Positions 7,510 through 16,859 are shown, counted from the stretch's first letter. The stretch is DNA of 38,232 bases from Chloroflexota bacterium (GCA_016199265.1 JACQGX010000258.1:1-38232), one strand, 5' to 3'. A program made the numbers and translations. Notes: generated by a model from the letters alone, not told the origin.

Positions 7510-8778
7510 ATGAGTGCGTCCTCTAACCTCCCCGCTGTGCCCGAGGATTCCATCGCGCACCATTCTTCTGAATCGCTGCTTTCGCCTGCGGCCGATGCGG
7601 CTGCACCGGATGGTCTGCCGGCTCCGGCGGCGGCGGAAGAGATGAAAGACGCGCTCTCTGAGGTCGAGCAGCGCGTTGCCGAACTCTCGGCGATCATCGA
7701 AAGCATCCCGGACGCCGTCTTCATTGGGAACGAGCACGGGATCACGCGCTGCAACGCCCACGTGCTACAGCTTCTCGGGTTCGAGACGCTGGAGGAGCTG
7801 AACGCCCACTTTCACGAGCTTGGCGAGCGGATCGAAATGCGCGATGCTGTTACCGGCGAGCGGATCCCGCCCGCGGACGAGCCATTTGCCCGCGCGCTTC
7901 GCGGCGAGCACGTCGAGCAGGAAATCGTCGTCCGACGCCGGAATTCGGGTCGAGATTTCGTGCTGCGCTGTGCCGCTGCGCCGGTGCGCTACCGCGGCCA
8001 GATCGTCGGCGCCGTGGTGATCAATACGGACATCACCGAGGTCCGGCGTGCCGAAGCAGCCAAGGAAGCCTTGCTCGCGGCCGTGGCGCACGATCTCAAG
8101 AACCCGCTGGCGGCTATCAGCGGCATCGTCCAGGTGTTGCAGCGCCGGGCGGCAGCGGGCAACCTCCCGCCGGACCGGCTCCAATCGTGGCTCTCGATCA
8201 TCTCTACGTCGGTCGCCCGCATGACGGTTCAGCTCAACGAGCTCATGGACGTGGCGCGCTTCAGCCAGGGACAGCCGCTGGCCCTCGATTGGCGACCGAC
8301 CGACCTGGTAGCCCTCGCCCAGCGCGTCGCGGCCGCCCAACAGCAGTCGACCGACATCCACACCATCCGCGTTGAGGCGAGTGAGCCGAATCTCGTTGGC
8401 AACTGGGATGCCACCCGTCTCGAGAGGGTGATCGACAACCTGCTCACCAACGCCGTCAAGTACAGTCCTAACGGCGGTGACATCGTCGTCACGGTACGGC
8501 GCGAACCGCCGGTACTGGGCCGCCGTCGAGGCGCGCCGCGTGCGGTGCTCAGCGTACGCGACCCGGGGATCGGCATCCCGGCCGAGGATCTGCCGCGCGT
8601 GTTCGAGCGTTTCTACCGTGGCGCCAACGTGCAGCTCGTCTCAGGTACCGGGATCGGTCTCTCGGCGGCGCGTCAGATCGTCGAGCAGCACGGCGGGACG
8701 ATAAGCGTCAAGAGCCGAGAAGGCGCCGGCAGCACCTTCACCGTCACGCTTCCCCTCGAGGACGGCCCGAGCAACTGA
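7510..8778 (+). CDS. PAS-domain sensor histidine kinase
   Basis: Cytoplasmic two-component sensor of about 422 aa. I use the ATG at 7510 because the 151 upstream codons of the track ORF are Arg/Ser-rich and overlap the decayed methyltransferase. Order: low-complexity N-terminus with a short coiled coil (EEMKDALSEVEQRVAEL), a PAS domain (IIESIPDAVFIGNEHGITRCN...), HisKA with the H-box AVAHDLKNPLAAISG, then HATPase_c with N box NLLTNAVKYS, G1 DPGIGIP, F box RVFERFYRG and G2 GTGIGLSAARQIVEQHGG. No transmembrane segments, so it should sense an internal signal. No response regulator is adjacent. It converges on the membrane protein with a four-base gap. Confidence 0.9.
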   Translation: MSASSNLPAVPEDSIAHHSSESLLSPAADAAAPDGLPAPAAAEEMKDALSEVEQRVAELSAIIESIPDAVFIGNEHGITRCNAHVLQLLGFETLEELNAHFHELGERIEMRDAVTGERIPPADEPFARALRGEHVEQEIVVRRRNSGRDFVLRCAAAPVRYRGQIVGAVVINTDITEVRRAEAAKEALLAAVAHDLKNPLAAISGIVQVLQRRAAAGNLPPDRLQSWLSIISTSVARMTVQLNELMDVARFSQGQPLALDWRPTDLVALAQRVAAAQQQSTDIHTIRVEASEPNLVGNWDATRLERVIDNLLTNAVKYSPNGGDIVVTVRREPPVLGRRRGAPRAVLSVRDPGIGIPAEDLPRVFERFYRGANVQLVSGTGIGLSAARQIVEQHGGTISVKSREGAGSTFTVTLPLEDGPSN

Positions 8779-8782
8779 ATCG

Positions 8783-9649
8783 CTACCGGAACATCCGCTC
8801 TCTCCGTTCGGTCAGCCAGCGGGCGATAATGTTGCGCGCCAGGAGAAAGAGCGCGATGAGCAAGAGAATGAGTGCGCCCGCCTGGATGCCCGCGATCCAG
8901 TTGTATCGGTTGGCGACAAAAATCACAAACGAGACGAAGCCCCAGGCCGCGAAAATCAAGCCGGCCAGGATGAGCGGAAAGACGCAGCCAACGGCGAGGC
9001 ACGAGTAGGCGACCGTCCGCCGCTCGCCCCACGGCTCCCGCACGACGAAGGCGCGGCGCGCCTCGGCGTCGACCAACCAGGCCGAAAAGAGCCAGAACAA
9101 GCCGAGGAGCAGCGGTAGCGCGGCCAACATGAGCTGCGACGCGCCGGGATCGCCGACGAGCGTGGCTAGCGGGCTCGGCGCCTCCCCCGGCGCCGGTGTG
9201 GGCCTCGCGGCGAACTGCCGCCCCACCGCCGGCGCGGCGACGATGATCGCGACCAAGAATACGATGGCGAGGCCGCCGACGATGAGCCATGGCCGGTGCT
9301 CCGGGTCGGCCCAGGCGGCTGAGATGGGGTTTGGCGAAGCCGAGCGCGCCGCACCGGACTCCTCGGTCTGCCTATCCGGCTGGACCGGCTCAGCGCGCCC
9401 GACGACGGGCAGGCGCTGGGTGATGTCCTGTGACGTGACCCGATCGCGCGGCGCGCCGCCGCGCCTTGCCTGCATGCGCTGCCCCCATAGGGTGCGAGCC
9501 TCTTCGATGGCGCGGGCGCTCGACTGCCGAGATTGCTCCCACCAGCGACGGATGCTCGTCTGGCGGTTTACCCCGGGTGGCTCGGGGCGCGCACCACCGC
9601 GTTTTTCTGGACCTCCACGACCACCGCGGTCAGCACGATTACCAGCCAT
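8783..9649 (-). CDS. Multi-pass membrane protein of unknown function
   Basis: I do not recognise this 288-aa protein. The first 120 residues are basic and low in order (Gly/Arg/Pro-rich), and four or five hydrophobic segments follow: WLIVGGLAIVFLVAIIVAAPAVG, LMLAALPLLLGLFWLFSAWLV, CLAVGCVFPLILAGLIFAAWGFVSFVIFVA and AGALILLLIALFLLARNII. Its ATG lies inside the end of the metallophosphoesterase gene (11-bp overlap), so the two are probably co-translated. Confidence 0.7.
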   Translation of the reverse strand: MAGNRADRGGRGGPEKRGGARPEPPGVNRQTSIRRWWEQSRQSSARAIEEARTLWGQRMQARRGGAPRDRVTSQDITQRLPVVGRAEPVQPDRQTEESGAARSASPNPISAAWADPEHRPWLIVGGLAIVFLVAIIVAAPAVGRQFAARPTPAPGEAPSPLATLVGDPGASQLMLAALPLLLGLFWLFSAWLVDAEARRAFVVREPWGERRTVAYSCLAVGCVFPLILAGLIFAAWGFVSFVIFVANRYNWIAGIQAGALILLLIALFLLARNIIARWLTERRERMFR

Positions 9650-10397
9650 ACGTCAGCCGCGTAATCAGCCGCGCCGGCAAACCAGCTTCGCGCATCTTCT
9701 GTTGAATGGCTGCGACCGGGTACGTGACGCGGCGCAGGGTGAGTGTTGGGCGGCCGCCCGAGCCGGCAGAGGCGTAGAGCATATATGCCGCCGCCGGGTT
9801 GCCATCGCGCGGTTGGCCGACGCTCCCCGGGTTGATGATCAGCCGGTGCGCCTCGAGCGGAAACGGTACGTCTTCCGCCGGCACGATCGTCCGGTAGTTG
9901 GGTGGACGTTCGTCTGGTAGCGGCTTCTGGAAAATGAGCGGCACGTGCGTGTGCCCCACGAGGCAATACGGTGTCTGAAAGTACTCGAAGTTCAGCCGCG
10001 CGGCGCTGACGTGGGTCAGGTATTCCCAGACCGGCTCGCGCGGACTGCCGTGCACGATCGTGAACTCGCTCGAAGCACCGGCGGTCAGCACCTCGGGCAG
10101 GTGCTTCAGATACGCCTGGTGCTCAGGAGTGAGCTGGCCGCGCGTCCACAGCGCCGCCTCGCTCGCCTCCGGGTTGAACTCGGCGGTATCCATCGCGCCC
10201 GTACACGCACGATCGTGGTTGCCGGCGACGCACAGCGCGTCGCGCGCGCGCAACACGTCGATACACTCGTTCGGCTGCGGCCCGTATCCGACGACGTCCC
10301 CCAGGCACCACACCTGGTCCACTTCCCCGGCATCGGCGAGGACGGCTTCGAGGGCGTCGAGGTTCCCGTGAATGTCGGAGATAACGGCGCAGCGCAT
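9639..10397 (-). CDS. Calcineurin-like metallophosphoesterase (YfcE/MJ0936-like)
   Basis: Two-metal phosphoesterase, 252 aa from the ATG at 10397, where the family sequence starts with MRCAVISDIHGN; the track ORF adds 18 doubtful residues. All family motifs are present: DxH in SDIHGN, GDVVGYGP, GNHD, a His in IVHGSPREP and GHTHVP. Members are phosphodiesterases or protein phosphatases, and the natural substrate cannot be told. It diverges from glpQ over about 60 bp and overlaps the downstream membrane-protein gene. Confidence 0.88.
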   Translation of the reverse strand: MRCAVISDIHGNLDALEAVLADAGEVDQVWCLGDVVGYGPQPNECIDVLRARDALCVAGNHDRACTGAMDTAEFNPEASEAALWTRGQLTPEHQAYLKHLPEVLTAGASSEFTIVHGSPREPVWEYLTHVSAARLNFEYFQTPYCLVGHTHVPLIFQKPLPDERPPNYRTIVPAEDVPFPLEAHRLIINPGSVGQPRDGNPAAAYMLYASAGSGGRPTLTLRRVTYPVAAIQQKMREAGLPARLITRLTYGW

Positions 10398-10458
10398 AGC
10401 GCGAGGTGGGGTTAGTGTACTCCAAGGGACCGGGGCGCGGCACCGGTACACTCACGAA

Positions 10459-11244
10459 ATGGTCGAAGCAAAGGCAGACTACGGCTGGTTGTGGCGGCGG
10501 CCTGGCCACCGGCCGCTCGTCGTGGCACACCGGGGGGCGAGCGGACTCGCGCCGGAAAACACGCTCGCCGCGTTTCGCCTGGCGCTTGAGGCCAGCGCTC
10601 CCGCCGTCGAGTGCGACGTCCACCTGAGCACCGACGGCGTGCCGGTCGTCATTCACGATGCGCAGGTGGACCGCACGACCTTCGGCTTCGGCAGCGTTGC
10701 GCTGCTCTCGTACGCCGCGGTGCGGCGGCTCGACGCCGGCTCGTGGTTCGGTGAGGCGTTTGCCGGCGAGCGAATCCCCACCCTCGACGAGGTGCTGGCG
10801 ACGTGCGCCGGCCGCGCGCGGGTCTTCGTCGAGCTCAAGGCCGGCGGTGGGACGGCACTCGTCGACGCTGCGCTGGCGGCGATCGCGCGCGTCTCGGGTA
10901 CCGAGATCGCCGTTATCTCTTTCGATCCGTCGATCGTGCGCGACGTTGCCACGCGCCGTCCGAGTCTGCCGGTTGGCTACCTCGTCTCTGCGGCCAAAGT
11001 CGCGGCAGCCGGTCCGGCCGCGACCAGCCGCCAGACCGTCGATCTCGGCGCCGGTTTCCTCTCACCGCAGCACACGGCGGCGAGCCCGGCCCTTGTCGAA
11101 GCCGCACATCGCGCCGGTCTGCCCGTCGGCGTCTGGACGGTCGACGATCCAGCCTTGCTCGAGCGCTTGGCGGCCCTCGGTGTCGACGCGATCACGACGA
11201 ACCGGCCCGAAATCGCGCTCCGCTTGCTCTCCGAGCGGCGCTAA
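10459..11244 (+). CDS. glpQ: Glycerophosphodiester phosphodiesterase
   Basis: Hydrolyses glycerophosphodiesters to glycerol-3-phosphate and an alcohol. It is 261 aa from the ATG at 10459; the upstream track ORF runs back into the metallophosphoesterase promoter. GDPD motifs: HRGASGLAPENTLAAF, VECDVHLSTDGVPVVIHD with metal ligands, later FVELKAG, and TVDD near the end followed by GVDAITTNRPE. No signal peptide, so it is cytoplasmic (UgpQ-like). It is first of three plus-strand genes, with 48 bp to the FAH-family gene. Confidence 0.9.
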   Translation: MVEAKADYGWLWRRPGHRPLVVAHRGASGLAPENTLAAFRLALEASAPAVECDVHLSTDGVPVVIHDAQVDRTTFGFGSVALLSYAAVRRLDAGSWFGEAFAGERIPTLDEVLATCAGRARVFVELKAGGGTALVDAALAAIARVSGTEIAVISFDPSIVRDVATRRPSLPVGYLVSAAKVAAAGPAATSRQTVDLGAGFLSPQHTAASPALVEAAHRAGLPVGVWTVDDPALLERLAALGVDAITTNRPEIALRLLSERR

Positions 11245-11292
11245 CGCTTGCTAGAATGCGCGGGAACGCATGTGGGGGAAGGACCTATCAGC

Positions 11293-12048
11293 ATGAAACT
11301 TGCGCGAGTACAGACGGATACGGGCCCGGCGTGGGCGATTGTCGAGGGTGAGACAGTGTTCCGGCTGGAGGGGAGCCCCTTCGAGCACCCGACCAAGGGC
11401 GAGCGAATCGGCGACCTCGCCTCGACCAAGCTGCTGGCGCCGTGCCAGCCAACCAAGGTGGTGTGCATCGGGCTCAACTACCGGGCGCACGCCGCCGAGA
11501 GCGGGCAGGAAGTGCCCCCAGAACCGCTAATGTTCTTGAAACCACCGACGTCGGTCGTTGGCCCGGGTGAGGACGTCGTGTGGGCACCCGGCTCGGAGCG
11601 GATCGACTACGAAGCCGAGCTCGCGGTCGTCTTCAAGAAGCGGGCGAAGAACGTCGCGCCGGGCGCGTACAAAGACTACGTCCTGGGATACACCTGCGCC
11701 AACGACATCTCGGCGCGTGACTTCCAGCGCGGCGACGGCCAGTGGGCACGCGCCAAAGGGTCGGACACGTTTTGCCCGCTGGGCCCTTGGATCGAGACCG
11801 AGCTCGACGCCGGCAACGTGCGCATCACCGGCAAGCTCAACGGCGAGGTCCGGCAGGATAGCACCACCGCCGACCTGGCGTTCACTATCGAGCAGTTGAT
11901 CACCCACTTGACCAAGTACTTCACGATGGAGCCGGGTGACGTGCTCATCACCGGCACTCCCGCGGGCATCGGCCCAATGAACCCCGGCGACGAGTACGAG
12001 ATCACCATCGAAGGCATCGGCTCGCTCAAGAACCGAATCCGCAAGTAA
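11293..12048 (+). CDS. Fumarylacetoacetate hydrolase (FAH) family protein
   Basis: A 251-aa FAH-fold metal-dependent hydrolase or decarboxylase. The start is the ATG at 11293, with a purine-rich GGGGAAGGA upstream. Motifs: CIGLNYRAHAAE, metal-binding DYEAELAVVF, GYTCANDISARDFQ, KGSDTFCPLGPW and TGTPAGIG near the C-terminus. Family members cleave acylpyruvates or isomerise and decarboxylate catechol-pathway products; the sequence does not decide between these. The next gene, a four-carbon acid-sugar kinase, starts directly after its TAA, which suggests a shared pathway for small hydroxy/keto acids. Confidence 0.9.
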   Translation: MKLARVQTDTGPAWAIVEGETVFRLEGSPFEHPTKGERIGDLASTKLLAPCQPTKVVCIGLNYRAHAAESGQEVPPEPLMFLKPPTSVVGPGEDVVWAPGSERIDYEAELAVVFKKRAKNVAPGAYKDYVLGYTCANDISARDFQRGDGQWARAKGSDTFCPLGPWIETELDAGNVRITGKLNGEVRQDSTTADLAFTIEQLITHLTKYFTMEPGDVLITGTPAGIGPMNPGDEYEITIEGIGSLKNRIRK

Positions 12049-13188
12049 GTGCCCATCTACGCCCTCATCGCCGACGACTTGACCGGCGCGCTCGACGCCG
12101 GGGCAGGGTTCGCCCGCGCCGGACTGCGCGGCACGATGCCCTTCTCTGGGCTGCCGGAAGACGCCGGCGAGGCCGACGTGGTGTTGGTGAACACCACCTC
12201 ACGCGAGGGTAGGGCTGAGGAGGCGCGGCGGGCCGCGAAGAAGGCCGCCGCGCACCTGAGAGACGCGGGCATCCCCCGCGTCTACAAGAAAATCGATAGC
12301 GTCTTGCGCGGCTATCCCGGCGCCGAACTGGCCGGTGTGCTCGACGTGTACGGCGGGCGCGCCGCCGTCGCGCCGGCCTTTCCTGCCCAGGGGCGGACGA
12401 CTGCACGTGGAATCCAGTACGTCCACGGACAGCCGGTGTCGCCGTACGGCGGCGACCTGCGCGCTGCCCTGGGGGATGCGGCCGATCGCTGCGACGTTTT
12501 CGACGCCGAATCCGACGACGATCTCGCCCGTATCGCCGGCCACCTCGCGGCCCAGCCCGAGTACTGCGTCTGGTGCGGCACCGCTGGGCTGGCCAGGTAC
12601 GTGCCGGAAGCGCTGCAGCTCAAGCCGGGTCTGGAAGCTCGTGCGCTTCCGCCGCCGCGGGCGGAGCGCGTGGTCGTGATCGCCGGAACCGCGCATCCCA
12701 CTACCGCTGCCCAGATGAACTGCCTGCTCGCCGCCGGCTGGCAGCACGTGCGGCTCGACCTCCGTTCTGCGCTCGACGATGCGGCGCAGCCAGCCCTCCG
12801 TGAAGCCCTATCGCGATTTCCCTCGTCCGGCAGATTGCTTATCTCCACTATTGGCGGTCTCACCGTGGAGGAAGTGGCGGCGCTCCATGCCGGGCCCGCC
12901 GTCACCGGGGACCGGATTGTCGCGATGCTGCGGGCGGCGGCGTGCGCCTTGCGGCTCGAGCCGGGCACCGGCCTCATCATGACGGGCGGCGAGACCGCGT
13001 ACCAAGTCTGCCGCGCTTTGGGCGCCTTCGTCATTCACGTGACCGGCGAGGCGCTTCCCGGTATCCCCCTCGGCTGGCTCGAGCTGCCCCAAGGCACCTA
13101 CCCCGTCGCCACCAAATCCGGCGGTTTCGGCGTATCGGATGCCCTGCTCAGAACCGCCGACGCCTTGGTCATGCCACTACGTGACTGA
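12049..13188 (+). CDS. Four-carbon acid-sugar kinase family protein (DUF1537, OtnK/DtnK-like)
   Basis: A 379-aa kinase of the family that phosphorylates D-threonate, D-erythronate and related acids. The N-terminal domain opens with YALIADDLTGALDAGAGFA, and YKKIDSVLRG is the substrate-side motif. The C-terminal nucleotide-binding domain has MTGGETAYQVCRALG, GEALPGIPLGWL and TKSGGFG. The start GTG follows the FAH stop codon with no gap, so translation is coupled. It converges on the glycyl radical activase gene with 24 bp between. No dehydrogenase or aldolase partner is nearby, so the pathway is inferred only in outline. Confidence 0.85.
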   Translation: MPIYALIADDLTGALDAGAGFARAGLRGTMPFSGLPEDAGEADVVLVNTTSREGRAEEARRAAKKAAAHLRDAGIPRVYKKIDSVLRGYPGAELAGVLDVYGGRAAVAPAFPAQGRTTARGIQYVHGQPVSPYGGDLRAALGDAADRCDVFDAESDDDLARIAGHLAAQPEYCVWCGTAGLARYVPEALQLKPGLEARALPPPRAERVVVIAGTAHPTTAAQMNCLLAAGWQHVRLDLRSALDDAAQPALREALSRFPSSGRLLISTIGGLTVEEVAALHAGPAVTGDRIVAMLRAAACALRLEPGTGLIMTGGETAYQVCRALGAFVIHVTGEALPGIPLGWLELPQGTYPVATKSGGFGVSDALLRTADALVMPLRD

Positions 13189-13212
13189 CGGGTAGCTCGC
13201 TTGCGCGGGCGG

Positions 13213-14166
13213 CTAGTCCGGCGCAATCACCTTGAGGCCGTGGGCGCTGAGCCGGCCGGCGATTTGCTGCATGTGCGCCAAGCTTGGCGTTTCGACCTCG
13301 GGCATCGTGTTTGCCTGCCCCAGGCCGAGGTATTTGGAGCCGGCCAGCCGATGATACGGCAGCAGTCGCACGGCCTCGATAGTGTGCAGCGATCCCAGGA
13401 ACTCCCCGGCTGCCTCAATGAACTCGCGCCCGTCGTTGATGGTGGGGACGATCACCATCCTGATCTCGATGGGGACGCCGTGATCGCCGAGCTTCCGCAA
13501 GTTATCCAGGATGAGACGGCTGGATGCGCCGGTGAGGTGCTTGTGGCGCTCGGCCGACATGTGCTTCACATCGTACAGCACCAGATCGACGAACGGCAGC
13601 GCCTGCTCGAATGCCTTCCATCGGACCTGGCCGCAGGTGTCCAGCGCGGTGTGAAACTCCTCCGCCTTGCATTGGCGCAGTACCGCGGTGGCGAACTCGG
13701 GTTGCAGTAGGGGCTCGCCGCCGGAAAGGGTGACCCCGCCGCCCGACGTGGCATAGAACGAGGCGTCTTCGCGTACCTGGGCCAGGACGTCGTCGACGGA
13801 CACTCGCCGCCCGACGACTTCCAGCGCGCCCGCATAGCAGACCTCGACGCACCGGCGATCAAGCTCGCAGCGACTCCGGTCGAGCCACCGCTCGCCGTCC
13901 GGTGTGACCTGCTGGGCCCCATGAGGGCACGCCTCGACGCACGCCAGGCACGCGATGCACCGCTGCGGGTGGAACATGATCTGCACATTGCGGCTGATCG
14001 ACTCCGGATTGTGGCACCAGGCGCACCGCAGCGGGCATCCCTTGAAAAACAGCACCGTGCGCACGCCGGGCCCGTCGTGCACGGCAAAGCGCTTGACGTC
14101 GAAGATCCAGCCCGTGACCGCCTCGGACGCGACGGTGTGGGACCCGGGACTTCGGTTAGAACCCAT
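13213..14166 (-). CDS. Glycyl-radical-enzyme activating protein (radical SAM)
   Basis: Installs the glycyl radical on the enzyme encoded just upstream. It has 317 aa with the radical SAM cluster motif CPLRCAWC near residue 44, then an inserted ferredoxin-like segment with two Cys clusters (CIACLACVEACPHG and CELDRRCVEVCYAG), as in GD/HPD-type activases and not the short PflA type. GGVTLSGGEPLLQ is the SAM-binding GGE region. Its ATG overlaps the last 11 bp of the glycyl radical enzyme gene, so expression is coupled. The protein would be oxygen-sensitive. Confidence 0.93.
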   Translation of the reverse strand: MGSNRSPGSHTVASEAVTGWIFDVKRFAVHDGPGVRTVLFFKGCPLRCAWCHNPESISRNVQIMFHPQRCIACLACVEACPHGAQQVTPDGERWLDRSRCELDRRCVEVCYAGALEVVGRRVSVDDVLAQVREDASFYATSGGGVTLSGGEPLLQPEFATAVLRQCKAEEFHTALDTCGQVRWKAFEQALPFVDLVLYDVKHMSAERHKHLTGASSRLILDNLRKLGDHGVPIEIRMVIVPTINDGREFIEAAGEFLGSLHTIEAVRLLPYHRLAGSKYLGLGQANTMPEVETPSLAHMQQIAGRLSAHGLKVIAPD

Positions 14167-16450
14167 AGGCGATCCGGCGGATATACTGATCCTGCTCTTC
14201 CTTCGACAGCGCGTTGAAGTACACGCTCCAGCCGGTCACCCGGATCTGCAGCGATTCGTAGCGTTCAGGGTGCCGTTGCGCGTCCCGCAAGGTATCGGCG
14301 TCGAACACGTTGAACTGCACCGCATAGCCGCCGCGCTGGAAGAACGTCTTCATCAGGGAGACAAACGCGCACAGACCGTCGTCGCCACGCACCGCCGTCG
14401 GATGCAGTGTCACGTCCAGCACCGAACCGTTCGGCGTCTCGCTGAAATCGAGCTTGGTGACCGAGCTCACGAGCCCGGTGACGCCGTTCTTGTCCACTCC
14501 GTAGGCGGCGCCAACGCCGGGCGCGAGCGATTCGTGCGCCTTACGTCCATCGGGTGTCGCCCCGGTGACGCGGCCGAGGCTCAGCGCCGCGGTAAGGGTA
14601 AACAACGCCGCCTGGCACGCTCCCCCGCGCCCGTTGCGGAACGAATGGACCTTCTGGCAGTAGTGATCGGCAATCACTCTCGCCATCGCGTCCGCGTCCG
14701 GTTCGCCGTTGCCCCATTTCGGCACGCGGTTGCGTAGGTAGAGGCGCATCGGCTCACGCCCTTCGAAGTTACTTGACATGGCCTCGAGGACTTCGTCGAG
14801 ACGGTAGCGCCGTTCGTCGAACACGACCCGCTTCAGCGCCAGCAACGAGTCGCAGGCATTCGCCAAGCCGGCCCCTACGAATCCAACCGAGTTGTAGCGT
14901 GGCCCACCCTCGCCCACGTCCTTGCCCCTGGCAAGGCAGTCGTCGATCGTGCCGGCAATCAGTGGCGAGGGGTTGATCTGCGGCCAAGCGCGCTCGGCTT
15001 CCTGAATGTGCCCGTGAATCCGGGTCAGGATAAAGTCGAGTTGGGTGAAGTATGCGTCGAGCAGCGCGTCAAAGCGCGCGAACTGGCGCGGATCCCCGGT
15101 GCGCGGGCCAGCTTTGTCGCCACTGAGCGGGTCGACGCCGTCATGCAGCGCCAGCTCGAGCGGCTTGGCGAGGTTGACCGTCACGTTCATCGTGCAGGCG
15201 GCCTCCTTGCCATCCACCGCCGGCTCGTAGCAGCCGATCGGCAGATACGTGCGCGCATCCTCGATCGACTTACCGCGCTTTACCAGAGCTGCGACCGCGG
15301 GGACGTCGTTCATGAGCACGAACGAGTTGTGCCCTTTCCGCACGAGGTCCGCCACGCGCGCAAAGAGCGCGTCGGGCGTCTCCGGCGTGACTCGGATCGA
15401 AAGCTTCGGATCCGGTGTATTCAACTCTTCGTAGGCATCCAAGGCGAGGTAGGTCAGGTCGTTGACGAGGACCGAGCCATCGGCGTGCTGCCCGGCGAAG
15501 ACGAAGTTCTTGCCGTTCGAGCGTCCTCTGGTGCGCGAGTACCACTTGAACCAGAAGAACTTGATCAACTCCTTGGCCTGCTCGCGAGTTAGGCGGCCCG
15601 CATCGACGTCGGCGCGATAGTAGGGGTACATCACGCGGTCGAAGTGGCCCATCGACCGCACGTTCTCCCCTTCCATCTCGATCAGCTCGTGCATCAGCCA
15701 GGCGAACTGCAGCGCCTCGCGGAACGTGCGCGGCCGGTGCGCCGGGACCTGGCGGCAGGCCGACGCGATGGCGCGCAGGCGGGCCTCGTGTGGTCGATGC
15801 GCGGGCATCATGCGTTCGGCCTGGCGAGCCAGACGGCCGGCGAAGGCCACCGCGGCGGCATAGACGATCTCCACCGCGTCGTAGAATGCCAGTTGCCCCT
15901 CGGTGGCGCCCTCCCCAAGTGCTGCGCGCGCCAGGCTCGCCTCCCGAATCAAGCCGGTCAGGCCGCCGGCCAGCATGTTTTCCCAGCCGGGTGAGATGTG
16001 GCCCAGATCCAGTCCGCCGGTAGGTGCGGCCGCGATGCCGATCTCACGTGCCCGTTTCAGCCACGCCGCTCCTTCGGCGATGGGGCCCCGTGTCGCCTCA
16101 TCGAGCCACCGTTTCTGCACCAGCCTGCGCAGGATATGGCCGTGGTTCAGCTTGTCGGCGAACCAATCCAGCGGGTCGACAGCGATCTGCCCGCGGGTGA
16201 CCACAAGGCGGAACGCGTGGGCCTTCTGCACGACCTTGGGCAGGTCGGCGTGTGCCGCCAAGTAGGTTTCGACCGCGCGCTCGAGTGCCTCGAGCGAAAG
16301 CCCGCTGTCCGGATCAAACGAAGTTTCGCGGAACTGCGCGAAGAGATGGTCGCGGTTCCCTTCAAACGTGCCCCAGACCTGCTCAGCCTCCGCTGTGCCC
16401 CACACTGCCTTCACTTGCTCAGTTTCCGCCGCAGCCGTCGCAACAACCAT
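14156..16450 (-). CDS. Glycyl radical enzyme (PFL / dehydratase-lyase superfamily)
   Basis: A 764-aa glycyl radical enzyme. The radical Gly is in RVTGWSVYFNAL (about residue 740), where most members have RVxGY or RVAGY. The thiyl Cys is in LPIGCYEP (Cys about 407, Glu about 409). That G-C-x-E-P layout is typical of the dehydratase/lyase branch (glycerol dehydratase, choline lyase, arylacetate enzymes) and not of pyruvate formate-lyase, which has two adjacent Cys. The substrate is not recognisable. The neighbouring activase has extra ferredoxin clusters, as that branch usually does. The ATG at 16450 has AAGGAA upstream. The FAH and acid-sugar kinase genes converge on this operon, but I see no firm functional link. 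Confidence 0.9.
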   Translation of the reverse strand: MVVATAAAETEQVKAVWGTAEAEQVWGTFEGNRDHLFAQFRETSFDPDSGLSLEALERAVETYLAAHADLPKVVQKAHAFRLVVTRGQIAVDPLDWFADKLNHGHILRRLVQKRWLDEATRGPIAEGAAWLKRAREIGIAAAPTGGLDLGHISPGWENMLAGGLTGLIREASLARAALGEGATEGQLAFYDAVEIVYAAAVAFAGRLARQAERMMPAHRPHEARLRAIASACRQVPAHRPRTFREALQFAWLMHELIEMEGENVRSMGHFDRVMYPYYRADVDAGRLTREQAKELIKFFWFKWYSRTRGRSNGKNFVFAGQHADGSVLVNDLTYLALDAYEELNTPDPKLSIRVTPETPDALFARVADLVRKGHNSFVLMNDVPAVAALVKRGKSIEDARTYLPIGCYEPAVDGKEAACTMNVTVNLAKPLELALHDGVDPLSGDKAGPRTGDPRQFARFDALLDAYFTQLDFILTRIHGHIQEAERAWPQINPSPLIAGTIDDCLARGKDVGEGGPRYNSVGFVGAGLANACDSLLALKRVVFDERRYRLDEVLEAMSSNFEGREPMRLYLRNRVPKWGNGEPDADAMARVIADHYCQKVHSFRNGRGGACQAALFTLTAALSLGRVTGATPDGRKAHESLAPGVGAAYGVDKNGVTGLVSSVTKLDFSETPNGSVLDVTLHPTAVRGDDGLCAFVSLMKTFFQRGGYAVQFNVFDADTLRDAQRHPERYESLQIRVTGWSVYFNALSKEEQDQYIRRIAYGF

Positions 16451-16838
16451 GTCCGTTCCTTCCCATTTCCTCGCGATCGAAACGAGTGGACCGGCTGGGG
16501 GCCCTTTCTAGGCGGCAGCCGGACCATCGGCGCATCGGCGTACCGTCACGGGCGCCTTGCCACCATGGACGATGCGCCGACGCTCCAGCCTGATGTAAGC
16601 CCTGCGCAACGACGGCGCATCAGGGAAAACCCTGAGTCATGTGCCGAGCATGCCGATGTGGCGCATACTACTGCCGGTAGGCAGAAGTCCCTCGCCACAT
16701 GTCATCCTGAGCGTCAGCGAAGGACCTCGAGGCCCTCCGCTCCGCTCAGGGGGACAAAGAAGAGCTCAGGGGGACAAAGGACTTCCGGCGTGCTGTACTA
16801 CGCCGATGGCGGCGCGCTTCGCTGTCACCACTGCTATC
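16451..16838. other. Intergenic region with degraded repeats
   Basis: About 390 bp between the divergent glycyl radical enzyme and Uma2 genes. I see no gene. It holds the promoters of both, and from about 16700 a GTCATCCTGAGC...GAAGGAC repeat followed by two near-identical 20-bp units containing GCTCAGGGGGACAAAG. The upstream part of the track ORF (from 16641) is translated repeat. Confidence 0.6.
16700..16784. repeat. Dispersed CTCAGGATGA-type repeat plus GCTCAGGGGGACAAAG duplication
   Basis: TCATCCTGAGCGTCAGCGAAGGAC matches in reverse the piece at 24519-24540 with a few changes. It is followed by a duplicated GCTCAGGGGGACAAAG. I know this CTCAGGATGA/CCTTCG style as a common dispersed repeat of GC-rich genomes. 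Confidence 0.55.
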
Positions 16839-16859
16839 ATGGTTGTTGAGGTAACTCCT

